Shown here piece by piece: positions 23,561-32,952 of a stretch of DNA of 32,952 bases. This DNA is from Planctomycetaceae bacterium (GTDB lineage: Bacteria > Planctomycetota > Planctomycetia > Planctomycetales > Planctomycetaceae). Positions within the stretch are counted from its first letter, which is position 1. Every line of letters begins with the position of its first letter. The position numbers and the translations under genes are program-made. The notes under the pieces were generated by a model. The model made no database searches. It saw only the letters and a program-made list of their open reading frames with translations, and was not told where the DNA came from. The stretch is taken from the NCBI GenBank assembly GCA_002722955.1, contig PBMZ01000211.1:1-32952 (forward strand), given 5' to 3'.

Positions 23561-24982
23561 TCATTTCGACGTCGCTTTGACTTCGTTGAAGACTTCGCCG
23601 TGGACTCCGTGATGGCGGAACAAGATTGTTGGCACGCCATCTTGCTTCTCGACCGCTACGCTTAAGAAACCACCTCTTACTTTGTGGTAAGGCTGGATCT
23701 TTGCATCTCGTCCGGGCGAGCCGCCGGCGTGCTTGTCGCTTGCTGGGCCGCATGAGAATTCGTGCAATTTCGTCTTGGGGTCGATCGAGAAATACTGCCA
23801 ATGCCGATCGCCGCAGCATACGAAGAAGTTCTTCAGACCCTTTTCGGCCGTCCAGTCACGAAAGTGATTTCCCGCCGTGGCGAAGGCGTCGTTCGAGTGA
23901 TTATCGTTCTTACCCTTTGCACGGTCCGGACCCACGATTGGCGTCGGACTAATCAGCACGCGAAAGTCGGCGTCGCTTTCGAGAATCGTTCGCTTCAACC
24001 ATTCCCGTTGTTCCTTGCCCCAGATCAACTTTTCAGGTCCGTCGGGATCCGTGTTGGCGGAGCGAAAATCGCGTCCCTCGGCCACCCAAATCTGCAAGCC
24101 CTTGCCCCAACGAATGGTTCGATAAAGCGACTTGCCCATGGGAACTTGCTCCCGATAAATGGCTAAGCCTTGCGGAAACGTCAGCGGGTTCATCCACTTC
24201 GCGGACATGGTCGGCCAACAATCATTGACCCACGCATCGTGGTCGTCCTTCTCCCAATAGCCGGGAACAAAACGGTGGAACTCGACGTGCCGTGGCAATG
24301 AATACATCCGATGCCAGTGATAACGCGCCAACTCAATAGTTCGAGCCCGCGGCGATTCACTATCGAGATAAACCGTATCGCCCGTCGGCACAATGAAATG
24401 AGGCTTCAGCTTCGCCATCGCGGGATAAATGTGATATCCGTCTCGATGATCCAAGTCCCAATAAGATTGGCCGGTGACGACTGTAAACAATACGTCTTGC
24501 CACTTGTCGCCAGACCCCGGAGTTCTCAGTGAGCCGGTTTGAACGGTTGGTTTCGAGTTCTCGTCGCTTCGAGCTTCGACCTTAAGATAGTACTTGCTGG
24601 CTGGCTTCAGCCCATCGATGCGAAACTGGTGGCTGAAGTCACTGGCGGCTTTCACATCGGCCCACTCACTGACGACTGCATTGTTAAAGTTCGCGGATGC
24701 GGAGTGCGTGACGCGGACTTGTCCAGTCGCTCCAGGAGTGGCCCCTTCTCGATCGGACACCTTGATTGGTGACGGCGTGTACTTCGCAACTCGAGGTTCT
24801 CGTTTCTTGGGATCTCGATAACCGTCCCAATTTCGCTCGGCATTCTTCGTGATTCGAGTCCAAACGATTGCCGAGGTATGGTCGACCTCGCCAACTCGAA
24901 ATCCCATGGCCATTTCAGCAGTTCGTGCAGAACTGACAATCGCAAGAGTCAAAACCAAACTGGCAAGAAATCGATTTCGCAT
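23561..24982 (-). CDS. Secreted PhoD-like phosphatase/phosphodiesterase
   Basis: A 473-residue protein. ATG at 24982 opens a signal peptide (about 1-22, ending SSARTA); a longer in-frame start at 25057 would bury it. An N-terminal beta-sandwich (about 25-155; GFRVGEVDHTSAIVWTRI, then FRIDGLKPASKYYLKVEA) is the PhoD N-domain, related to fibronectin type III. The catalytic part carries GDTVYLD (201-207), KDDHDAW (245-251), the later PTPIVGPDR segment and CGDRHWQYFS near the C-terminus, which correspond to the metal ligands of PhoD. PhoD enzymes use calcium and iron to cleave phosphate esters outside the cell. The usual Cys of the first metal site is not in its expected form (TGQSYWD at 170-176). 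It lies 83 bases behind the giant VIT-VWA gene, on the same strand. Confidence 0.88.
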   Translation of the reverse strand: MRNRFLASLVLTLAIVSSARTAEMAMGFRVGEVDHTSAIVWTRITKNAERNWDGYRDPKKREPRVAKYTPSPIKVSDREGATPGATGQVRVTHSASANFNNAVVSEWADVKAASDFSHQFRIDGLKPASKYYLKVEARSDENSKPTVQTGSLRTPGSGDKWQDVLFTVVTGQSYWDLDHRDGYHIYPAMAKLKPHFIVPTGDTVYLDSESPRARTIELARYHWHRMYSLPRHVEFHRFVPGYWEKDDHDAWVNDCWPTMSAKWMNPLTFPQGLAIYREQVPMGKSLYRTIRWGKGLQIWVAEGRDFRSANTDPDGPEKLIWGKEQREWLKRTILESDADFRVLISPTPIVGPDRAKGKNDNHSNDAFATAGNHFRDWTAEKGLKNFFVCCGDRHWQYFSIDPKTKLHEFSCGPASDKHAGGSPGRDAKIQPYHKVRGGFLSVAVEKQDGVPTILFRHHGVHGEVFNEVKATSK

Positions 24983-25065
24983 ACGTCTTCCCGGCAAATC
25001 AAAGTGCTCATTCCTCAAGGGTATTCGCAGATTGTAGATAACGAGATCGACCAACAAAAGGATCG

Positions 25066-28000
25066 CTATGGGGCTTGACGGTTGAGACGTGAAACGGCGT
25101 CGCGCACCTCAGTTTCAAATCGAGATGGCCAATCGGTCTTTTGAAGCCTTGTAATTGTTTCCTTCGCTGCGTCTGTGTTACCAGCCCGAATTTGAGATTG
25201 GGCGAGATGAATTAGGCCATTCGGTTCCAATGACCGCAGCTGAGAAACTTGGCGCCAATGCAAAACGGCTTCGCGATAGCGTTCTTGGATATCACGCAAC
25301 CTCGCCAATACCTCATGATGTTCGGCTTCCATGGGCGAAGCTTCAATCACGGCCGTAGCGGCACGTTCTGCCTGTTCTTCGTCATCACGAAGGCGCCTTT
25401 CCAGAGATTGATAATGCTCCAAATTATGGCGATCGATGTCGATTAGACTCAGCAATTGACGCACAGCACCCTTGTCATCTCTTGCGGAATCATAGGCGGA
25501 AATCAAAGCCTTCTGGGTTTCGACGTCACCGGGTTGCAGCTCGACCGCAATCTTTAGTTGTTCAATGGCCAACTTGAATTTCTTCTGTTTCAAGAACGCC
25601 TGGCCAATCGAACGACGGATGATCGCGCTGTCTTGCCCGGTTTCTTTCGCCTTTTCATTCAGTGTTGCCACGAATTTCGGAAGGTCCGGTGCGGACAAGG
25701 TCACCGAATCTAGTTTCGAGACGGCCGTCACTCGTTGCGAATAACGTGGTCCCCAGCTGACAATCGCTCCCGCTGCAGCATCGACAGCCTTAGCAGTTTG
25801 CTTCAACGCAGAATGCGCGTCAGCAAGCCACGTGTAGTACGTCGACAATGTGCCATGGCCGATACCACGCGTCGGATGGTTTCGTTGATGGACTGGAATC
25901 AGCTCGCCCAACAGATCAATCGTAGGTTGATTTAGCCTCAGATCGTGAACACAGCGGGCAAGCTGGCTGATGTTGTATTCCGTCCAGCGACCGCTCTGTC
26001 GGCAGAGTGCGAGCGTTTCGTCATACAACTTCTTGCCCTGTTCAGGCCGCGACGATCGGTAGTATGCGGTGATCAATTCCACTCGATAGTGAAGGCTTAA
26101 ATCGTATCGCGCGATCAATCCCTCGAGTAACGGTATCGATTCGGCATAACGTCGGACGTCTCGATGGTGCAACCAATCGACCAACGTGGCAATTGCCGAA
26201 TCGTTCAGCAATTCTTCCTTATGAGCCTCGAACATGATCTCGATGGCTCGCTGACGATGCCACAGTCCATCGAAGAAATACCGTCCGATATAAACCACCG
26301 AACGAGGTGACTTGCGACGAGTCTTGAGCACCTCTTCAGCCACACGAGCGAAGTCAGCTTCTTTCGAACTCCAGAAATGGTAGTTCCGGCGATAGAGATA
26401 GCGGCTGTATTGATTCCTCGTAATCAGATCACGTCTGAGTTCATTCAGTGTCAAGACTAGCAAGCGAGGCTCTAAATCTCCGAGTCCCGCATCGCCAACC
26501 TTACGCCGCAAGTCCGCGAACTGATACCCAAATCGAGCCCACGCACGCTCCCACGTGTTATGAAATCTTGCAGGATAGTTTTCCGATCGATCGATCAAGA
26601 ATTCCAGGGCAATTCGCGCCCCCAACAAGTTTCGCAGTTGAGACGCAAAATTGCTGATGATCTGCGAATAGTTATTGCGTTGTTGTTTCAGAATTCGTGG
26701 CAAGGTCTCAAACGCGTGTTCGCGCATATCTTTCCGTAGCGTCGGAAAGTTCTTCTTCTTAGCGATGCCAAAGACATTGTTAAGCCGCCGCAACACTTGA
26801 TACCGATGATTATCGTCGCCACCATCAGCCTGCTTCAGGATGAAGGGGCTCAAATTTTTATACAGTCCTGCTCTTTCGCCCAGCGAAACTCTGCTGTCAG
26901 CTTGCAAGGCTGACACATAGACTGACGTCAAACGCTCAATCAACCAATTGCGCTGGCCAGTGTTCAACGGATTCTCGAGGTGTCGTTGCACAACCTTCTC
27001 AGCATCGGAATGCCGATTCAGTTGCTCGAACATCTGCACATAACCTGACAAAGGAGTATTTGCATTCGCGGGCCAGCCGTCGGGGTGAGTTTGTTCGTAT
27101 TCGCGAAGAACGATCTCCATTCGCTGCAAGCCAGCCTCCCGTTGGCCATACGGACTGAATTTCGTATTGGCAAGAAAATAACCGGTCCAAAGCCGATCGT
27201 CGGTCCCTGGTGTCTCTCGACGATGGAGTTCTTCCAATTGGCGAAACTGCTCTGCTGACAATTCCGCGTGGCGAATGTGCCCCAGTGAATCAAGGAACTC
27301 GGCCATTTGTCGGCCCTCGCCCGATTCCCACTCGCGATCAAAGGCTCGTTTGAGTGCGTTCAATGAGGCAACAATATGCGGCCCCGGCTGATTCAACACT
27401 TCTGCCGCCTTCCTCTCAACCTGCGCCTCGAGCAAATCCAAAGCTCGGCGATCCAGCGTCGTTAAATCACGCATTCTTAAGACTTCAATTCGCGCCAGCA
27501 TCTCATCAACGGTGGCTTCCTTGCGAATCTCGCGAAGCACGGTCGTTCGAAGTCGACCTAAGAAGTTGTAAACCTGCCCTCGAGTTCGACCGATGAGCGA
27601 ATCCGGCACGACCTGCAAGAGCCGGAAGTCGCGGCATGCCTTGTAAAAGCTGGCAAGGTCGTACAAATAGTTTCCGGGACTTGCGGACTTCTCCAGCAGA
27701 GCTTGGAACGCGAACAAGACGCGCTCGTCAAGTTCCGTTGGCAAGGTACTTCCCTGTCGTTCCCACACATAACGTCGACCGCTCACAAACGAACGCAACT
27801 GGTTTTCCTGGATAACTTTGAAGGCCCCGATCTTCGCACGCTTATAATCAGCCTTTTGATCAACGAACAAATACCAATTTGCCAATTCATCGTAATCGCC
27901 ACTGGTCAGCTGCGAATCCTTCTCGATCTCGTTGAACAGATTAATGGCTTTCTGCACCTCGCCACGCTCGGCGGCCAAGCGAGCCAGCATTCGTTGCCAC

Positions 28001-31000
28001 GGCACAATGTATTCGTCTTCACGAATCCATTTTCTCAATTCGCGATCCAACTCGCGCGGCTTGTCCATGGCAATCAGCACGTTGTACTTCAGTCGCTTCC
28101 ACGCACCGTCGGCTTTGCTATCGGCGATTCCCGCATCGATATACTCAAGTAATCGCTGTGCCAATTCGGGTTTTGCGGACTTGCGTAAGGCAAGGTTCGC
28201 AAACGTCATCAACGCGCGTTGCTGCACTGCCGTCTTGATTGCCTGTTCGACCAACAGCTTTCTTCGCGCTGTGCCTTTCAACTTTCGGTCCGCGTTGTTT
28301 GGCCGAGCAGGCCGCTCGCCAAGAATCGCAAGGCACTCGCTGATGACTTTCTTGAGCTGACGGTTCTGCCGCACATCCAAATAGATACGCTCGATGACCA
28401 ACCACTGCTTCAGCAAGCCATCATGCCCATCGACTTGCTTTGCCAAGTGATCCGACAAGCCTTTGTAAGCGTCTTCGATGAATGACTTTCTTTCCGCCAC
28501 CAGCTCTTGTCGCGTCAGCTTCTCAGGGTGTCCGGTGTCTTGCAGGGCTTGATTGGCCGCGTTGTACCGAGCCTCAAGCATCTTGTCGACAAGCTCCTGG
28601 ACGGCTCCGATTTGAACGCCAATCTGACCAATGGCGTCATTCTTGGAAAGCTCCGTCAGCAGACTGAATGCCTCTACTTCATTCTTTTCCTGCCAAGGCT
28701 CGCGAAGCAACGCATAGAAAAGCTCACGAACGTAGGAATCGCGGTAAGCTTTATTTGCCTTCTCAATCTTCGCTCGCAAGAACGCGAAGTACTCCGAGTC
28801 GCGCAAGTACGACAAATACAGGTTCGTCAGCGTCGAAGCAATCATCGCCTTTTCATCATTCATGTCCTTCGTATGCTTCAGCTTGTTCCATCGTTGGCGC
28901 ATGGTTTCGATGATTGGCGTCCACTCGCTGGCATCGCGTGATGGCTTGCCACCTCGAGCCCAACGCGTAAAGTTCTGCAAACGCTTCGCGCTCAACGTTG
29001 GGGCTTCTGCCTTGAGTTTCTCGAAAATCCGAACACGTACTAAATCCGCGTTATCACTTTGCGCGAATTGATACTGTCCGATGATCGGATTCATCACCTT
29101 GTAAGCAAGGTCGACTTGCTGCTGCTTCTCCATGAAATGCAAAAAGGTCTTTTGCAGCGGTTCGAGCCAGATTGGATCGATGTATTGCCAATTCAAATTC
29201 CAGCCGCGTCCCAACGCGAATTCCATACCGGCCAGAAGCTTGGATTGTTGCGGTTTCGTCAACAAACCGGCGACTTGTCCATCGTTCATCCACTTCAACG
29301 CCAACGCGTTGCCATCCTTCATTCGGTTATCAAACGTCAGTGCTGACAGATGTCGGGTGTAGGCCGATTGCGTTTCCGACTGCGTGGCGATCCACTGCTC
29401 GGTCACCTCGACTAAAGCCGCTGACTCTCCGCGACTTCGCAGCAAATCGGTCCATGCTTCCCAGATGAGATCGAACTCGTAGTCAACGTACTTTCGCCCT
29501 GATTGAGTCAGCGATTTCAGCCACTGATCCGCCTTTTTATGTTCACCAAACAGTGACAAGTCCTGGGCATACCGAGTTTGATGGAAAACGTTCCAAGGCT
29601 GTTCCTCTGCCTGTAGCTTTTGCAAATCAAGGTGCTCGCGCAACCTGCCGAGACTTCGTAGCACGCGAATCTGATGGTCTCGCCAAGTAAAACTCGCCCC
29701 GCATATCGCAGGCTGCCGATCGTAAACCGGCTTCAGCGTTTGCAATACAGTCGCCGTCTCGCTCCAACTGCTGATGCTAATCGCTGAATTCGTCAAATGC
29801 TGCGCCAACGATAAGTCGCCGGGCTGCGAATCCTCGAGCTTCTCAGCTAGTCGCTGAATCAACTCGAACGCTTCGGCATTGCGCCGAGCGGTCTTAAGAA
29901 GCTCAAGATGAATCCAATTCTTCAGGGATTTGTCCCCCATCAATTCGGCCAACTTTTCAAATTGAGCCAGCACGTCGTCCCACTTTTGAATCCGAGCCGA
30001 TCGGATGATCAGGACTAATCGATCCTCGAAATCAGCGGCACCGTTCAGCGCGGCCGTTTCCGCGTCTCCGATTTTTGGAAGTGGATGCTTTATCAACTGC
30101 GAGGATTCACGCATCTGCAGCTCGTCCGCAGTCCGCTTTGTGAAGTCAGCCGCATTGAGTAATGTCAATCGAGTACTCGACTTCGACTTCACTCTGTTAT
30201 TAGCGTCTCTTGATTCAACCTTTTGCGCCCACCAAGCCCCTTCAATCTGCACAAATTCACCGTAAGTGCGATTCGTCGTCAATTTGTTGTCTTGGAAAGA
30301 CTGAAACTTGACCACCACATTTTTCTCGATGTCGACCGAAATGCGTACTTGATAATTAGAGTTCCTCAAATTCGTCAAAAGCAATTCGCGAATGTTGCCC
30401 TTCGCTTCAATCTCGACCTTGTAGTCGCGATACGTAACGTGCAAACCGTTTCCAAATGAATGAAAACCGATCGGTAACGATTGCATGCGTTCTGCGGCAA
30501 CAGATTCGCGAACTTGCCCTGCTCGAAACGCCTCGTTGATGACACCGCGTTCCTTTTTGTTGTACCAGTTGATAACTCTTCCGTTACCCGGACTGCTTGA
30601 CGTCGACAACCAAGCGTCTTTGGAGTACAGCGTTTTCAATTCGCTATGGCTTGTGTGTCGATTCCAACGCGGATCGTAGTAGTCACTTGTCGAATCCAAC
30701 TGCAATCGCTCGATCTCTTTCAGCCAATCATTTCGCAGCAGGCTCTTCGATATCGCTAGAGCCTCCTTAGGCCACGGGGACTTCTGTTGTTTGGCTTGTG
30801 GCGTATCCAATGGTGTCGTTGGCAATTGAGGAAAAAAAGTTTTGATCCAGGCGATGGACTGACCATTGTCTCGCCTCCATCGACTGGGAGACTCGAAAGA
30901 ACCGCTGTACCAAACAGATTGCGCGTTCTGTTGTCTTTGCGGAATCTCGAAGCCGCCCAGTCCATCCAACGGTCGGTTCATTTTGTTACTGCCTCGACTT

Positions 31001-32952
31001 CGCGATAACTTCTTGGCCAATTCCGCTCTACCAAGTTCGCCGCCGATACGATTGTCTTCCTCAAAATTCGTCAGGCTTTCCAAAGAAAGCGCTCGAGAGC
31101 TCGCCGTCTCCAACCCTGGAAGACTTGCAGGCTTACCCGTATACGGATCCGGGTGAGAAAGCTGTCGAGAAACGGCCATCGGTTCTGCCATTTCGTTTCG
31201 TTCGAACAATTCGCTCGAAATGCCACGATCTTTCTTTCCATTTCCCGCAATGCCTCCGATGACTTGCAAGTCAGCAACGGCGTCCATTTCATCATTAGCC
31301 CACTCATATCGGGCACCAAGCTCGGCACTCGCTGCAATCGACTCGTCGATCGAGAACCCTGTTTGTATCAGTTCTTGAATCTGCTGAATCACCCGTTTGT
31401 CGCGGCCTAACAACGCAAGCTCTTCGAGAACCTGTTGCCTTAACTGCAAGCGCCAATTGCCCGCCTCACGAATCACCTTTTGGAGCAATTCGTAGTTGAC
31501 AGCGTCTCGACCGTCGGCGAAGAAGCGTTCGCCGTCTCGCATCTCGAAGCGGCGTTTGACACCAAAACGCTTCCGATCTTCGTCTGTCTCCAACACCAGC
31601 AACGACGTGTAAGGAGTCATAATGTGGAACTCTTCCGAGAGCCCAATGATCTCGTCTTTGATGAAGTCGCTCGTGCCCTGTTGCAGCAGCTGCTCTAAGT
31701 GTGCTCGCGCCCAAAGCCGCGGGATGAACGAATTCCCCTTCTCGGCATCTTTGAACGACACGCGAGCGGAATACTTGACGGGTTCGCCGTTTCGAGTCCC
31801 CGTGACAATGATCTCGCCCTGTTGATCTTCACCCTTAGGAAGATAGCGACCAACCAAGATCTGTTGCATGCCCGCCGACAGATTTGGCAACTGCTCTGGA
31901 TAGACGGCAGCGACATCGATGCCTTTGAACTGAATCTTCAAGTCCCTCAATCCAGGCTGAGCCATCTCGTTGAGCAATTCCATGGCCACACTGATGGCGG
32001 TCTGACCACTTCCAATCGAACGCAGCGAACCTCGGCCTAGCGAAGCGATGGCCTTCAACACGACGGACTCGAAACTGCTGCCAGTCGAGACCGCGTGGAA
32101 TGTTCCTTCGGTGCTCTTGCTATAGAGATTGCGAAGGCGCGCGGCGAAATCTTGGGGACTGACATCTCGAGCGGATACGACTCCGTCGCCGATATAGATG
32201 ACGTGCGTCTTCTTTCCGGCGCGCTTTTGGATGGAATCGAATCCGCGATCCAGATCGGTCCACCCCAATGAGACACGCTCATCAAGCCAGTCACGAGCTC
32301 GCTTGACGTTCTCGTCCTCGACGGCAACTGCCTTCGTAAACAGCCACTTTGTCTCAGCGTCACAGACAGCCATGTTGAATCGATCGTCTGGACTTAACGA
32401 AGACAGAATCGCTCCCACAAGGTCGGCCTGTGTCTTCCGATTGGCCTTGTCCATCGATCCCGATGTATCACAGACGAGCAACAATTGCAGTGACTCGCCA
32501 TCAGCTAACAACTCACGCTGCCAATTACCCTCGCCAGATGGCGGCGTCAATTGCATCATGAAATAGCCGTCATCCCCGCGCCGATGAGGGATCGTCACGA
32601 CATCCGAAGCTCGACCATCCAACTCGCAAACCAATTCAAAGTCACGCGTCGGCGAGTATTCCTGGGCAGAAAACTGAATCTGTGCTGAGTACTCGCCTTG
32701 CTCAACGCGAGCTGGATGTGTTGGTGAATCGACCTTCTTCAACGGCAGCGTCGAATTGACAAATACATCAATCGAAAGCTCTCTCAACGGCGTCTTCTGC
32801 AGCATTTCGCTTCGCAGTGCGTACGAATAGCGATACTGATTCGCTCGTAGCGGAAGCACTTGCGTGTAGACAATCTTGATCCGCTTTTCTGAGTGCGGCT
32901 CGATCGGAAACACGCGAGCCTTAAAGATGTTGCCGCCCGTCCACTCCAACAA
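25066..32952 (-). CDS. Giant VIT-VWA protein with a long helical-repeat tail (5' end outside window)
   Basis: The frame is open for 2628 codons to the right edge, so the true start lies outside. The visible N-terminus is the end of a VIT domain (IEPHSEKRIKIVYTQVL and following strands). A VWA domain comes next, with a complete metal site: DTSGSM at fragment residues 162-167, the Thr of GWTDLDRGF and the Asp of YIGDGV. After it comes FHIMTPYTSLLVLETDEDR, usual at this place in planctomycete VIT-VWA proteins. A Ser/Arg-rich linker (about 590-700) leads to a beta-rich part, then from about residue 1000 to the end more than 1500 residues of amphipathic helices with TPR-like features (for example EQLKIAVELQPGDVETQKALISAYDSA). 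VIT-VWA pairs and TPR arrays both mediate protein binding, so a large scaffold is likely; no catalytic domain is visible. Stop at 25066. Confidence 0.9.
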   Translation of the reverse strand: MLEWTGGNIFKARVFPIEPHSEKRIKIVYTQVLPLRANQYRYSYALRSEMLQKTPLRELSIDVFVNSTLPLKKVDSPTHPARVEQGEYSAQIQFSAQEYSPTRDFELVCELDGRASDVVTIPHRRGDDGYFMMQLTPPSGEGNWQRELLADGESLQLLLVCDTSGSMDKANRKTQADLVGAILSSLSPDDRFNMAVCDAETKWLFTKAVAVEDENVKRARDWLDERVSLGWTDLDRGFDSIQKRAGKKTHVIYIGDGVVSARDVSPQDFAARLRNLYSKSTEGTFHAVSTGSSFESVVLKAIASLGRGSLRSIGSGQTAISVAMELLNEMAQPGLRDLKIQFKGIDVAAVYPEQLPNLSAGMQQILVGRYLPKGEDQQGEIIVTGTRNGEPVKYSARVSFKDAEKGNSFIPRLWARAHLEQLLQQGTSDFIKDEIIGLSEEFHIMTPYTSLLVLETDEDRKRFGVKRRFEMRDGERFFADGRDAVNYELLQKVIREAGNWRLQLRQQVLEELALLGRDKRVIQQIQELIQTGFSIDESIAASAELGARYEWANDEMDAVADLQVIGGIAGNGKKDRGISSELFERNEMAEPMAVSRQLSHPDPYTGKPASLPGLETASSRALSLESLTNFEEDNRIGGELGRAELAKKLSRSRGSNKMNRPLDGLGGFEIPQRQQNAQSVWYSGSFESPSRWRRDNGQSIAWIKTFFPQLPTTPLDTPQAKQQKSPWPKEALAISKSLLRNDWLKEIERLQLDSTSDYYDPRWNRHTSHSELKTLYSKDAWLSTSSSPGNGRVINWYNKKERGVINEAFRAGQVRESVAAERMQSLPIGFHSFGNGLHVTYRDYKVEIEAKGNIRELLLTNLRNSNYQVRISVDIEKNVVVKFQSFQDNKLTTNRTYGEFVQIEGAWWAQKVESRDANNRVKSKSSTRLTLLNAADFTKRTADELQMRESSQLIKHPLPKIGDAETAALNGAADFEDRLVLIIRSARIQKWDDVLAQFEKLAELMGDKSLKNWIHLELLKTARRNAEAFELIQRLAEKLEDSQPGDLSLAQHLTNSAISISSWSETATVLQTLKPVYDRQPAICGASFTWRDHQIRVLRSLGRLREHLDLQKLQAEEQPWNVFHQTRYAQDLSLFGEHKKADQWLKSLTQSGRKYVDYEFDLIWEAWTDLLRSRGESAALVEVTEQWIATQSETQSAYTRHLSALTFDNRMKDGNALALKWMNDGQVAGLLTKPQQSKLLAGMEFALGRGWNLNWQYIDPIWLEPLQKTFLHFMEKQQQVDLAYKVMNPIIGQYQFAQSDNADLVRVRIFEKLKAEAPTLSAKRLQNFTRWARGGKPSRDASEWTPIIETMRQRWNKLKHTKDMNDEKAMIASTLTNLYLSYLRDSEYFAFLRAKIEKANKAYRDSYVRELFYALLREPWQEKNEVEAFSLLTELSKNDAIGQIGVQIGAVQELVDKMLEARYNAANQALQDTGHPEKLTRQELVAERKSFIEDAYKGLSDHLAKQVDGHDGLLKQWLVIERIYLDVRQNRQLKKVISECLAILGERPARPNNADRKLKGTARRKLLVEQAIKTAVQQRALMTFANLALRKSAKPELAQRLLEYIDAGIADSKADGAWKRLKYNVLIAMDKPRELDRELRKWIREDEYIVPWQRMLARLAAERGEVQKAINLFNEIEKDSQLTSGDYDELANWYLFVDQKADYKRAKIGAFKVIQENQLRSFVSGRRYVWERQGSTLPTELDERVLFAFQALLEKSASPGNYLYDLASFYKACRDFRLLQVVPDSLIGRTRGQVYNFLGRLRTTVLREIRKEATVDEMLARIEVLRMRDLTTLDRRALDLLEAQVERKAAEVLNQPGPHIVASLNALKRAFDREWESGEGRQMAEFLDSLGHIRHAELSAEQFRQLEELHRRETPGTDDRLWTGYFLANTKFSPYGQREAGLQRMEIVLREYEQTHPDGWPANANTPLSGYVQMFEQLNRHSDAEKVVQRHLENPLNTGQRNWLIERLTSVYVSALQADSRVSLGERAGLYKNLSPFILKQADGGDDNHRYQVLRRLNNVFGIAKKKNFPTLRKDMREHAFETLPRILKQQRNNYSQIISNFASQLRNLLGARIALEFLIDRSENYPARFHNTWERAWARFGYQFADLRRKVGDAGLGDLEPRLLVLTLNELRRDLITRNQYSRYLYRRNYHFWSSKEADFARVAEEVLKTRRKSPRSVVYIGRYFFDGLWHRQRAIEIMFEAHKEELLNDSAIATLVDWLHHRDVRRYAESIPLLEGLIARYDLSLHYRVELITAYYRSSRPEQGKKLYDETLALCRQSGRWTEYNISQLARCVHDLRLNQPTIDLLGELIPVHQRNHPTRGIGHGTLSTYYTWLADAHSALKQTAKAVDAAAGAIVSWGPRYSQRVTAVSKLDSVTLSAPDLPKFVATLNEKAKETGQDSAIIRRSIGQAFLKQKKFKLAIEQLKIAVELQPGDVETQKALISAYDSARDDKGAVRQLLSLIDIDRHNLEHYQSLERRLRDDEEQAERAATAVIEASPMEAEHHEVLARLRDIQERYREAVLHWRQVSQLRSLEPNGLIHLAQSQIRAGNTDAAKETITRLQKTDWPSRFETEVRDAVSRLNRQAP

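Overview
The window looks like a chromosomal segment of a planctomycete, most likely of the Pirellulales (Rhodopirellula-like) type. This is inferred from gene content: a DUF1501 protein with a twin-arginine leader, a secreted giant with the LEDRTLLS N-terminal box, a VIT-VWA-repeat giant, large multi-domain extracellular proteins, many short transcription units, and palindromic elements in the gaps between genes. I saw no rRNA, tRNA, CRISPR array, transposase or phage gene.

Positions 1-9.6 kb: a secreted CocE/NonD-type hydrolase (minus, cut by the left edge) diverges from a membrane-anchored SGNH hydrolase. A cloverleaf-shaped palindrome separates the latter from an ion channel with RCK domains and an unusual pore. 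A perfect 27-bp inverted repeat follows, then a solitary DUF1501 protein (minus), a subclass B3 metallo-beta-lactamase (plus), a PfkB sugar kinase (minus) that diverges from an SDR-fold protein lacking the catalytic Ser and Tyr, and a YihY membrane protein (minus).

Positions 9.9-14.2 kb: envelope-related genes. These are a cysteine-rich lipoprotein (plus), an initiating sugar transferase (minus), a LysM lipoprotein (minus) and a 624-residue protein of unknown function (plus).

Positions 14.6-19.4 kb: one 1600-residue secreted protein. It has the planctomycete N-terminal box, two blocks of RTX-type calcium repeats, a seven-unit FG-GAP block that appears to be inserted into a Calx-beta domain, and a leishmanolysin-like zinc protease site.

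Positions 19.4-25.0 kb: an MFS transporter (minus), two small conserved-looking unknowns (plus), prfB (release factor 2, minus) with the programmed +1 frameshift site intact, a 51-residue membrane peptide (plus) and a secreted PhoD-like phosphatase (minus). Positions 25.1-32.95 kb: at least 2628 residues of a VIT-VWA protein with a very long helical-repeat tail (minus, 5' end outside the window).

Genes mostly stand alone and alternate in strand, so there is little operon structure; PhoD behind the giant VIT-VWA gene is the best case of co-orientation. The most unusual signals are the channel pore, the nested-domain metalloprotease, the catalytically stripped SDR, the frameshifted prfB lacking an obvious upstream stimulator, and at least five unrelated palindrome types placed in gene-to-gene junctions. 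One palindrome unit supplies the stop codon of the sugar kinase.
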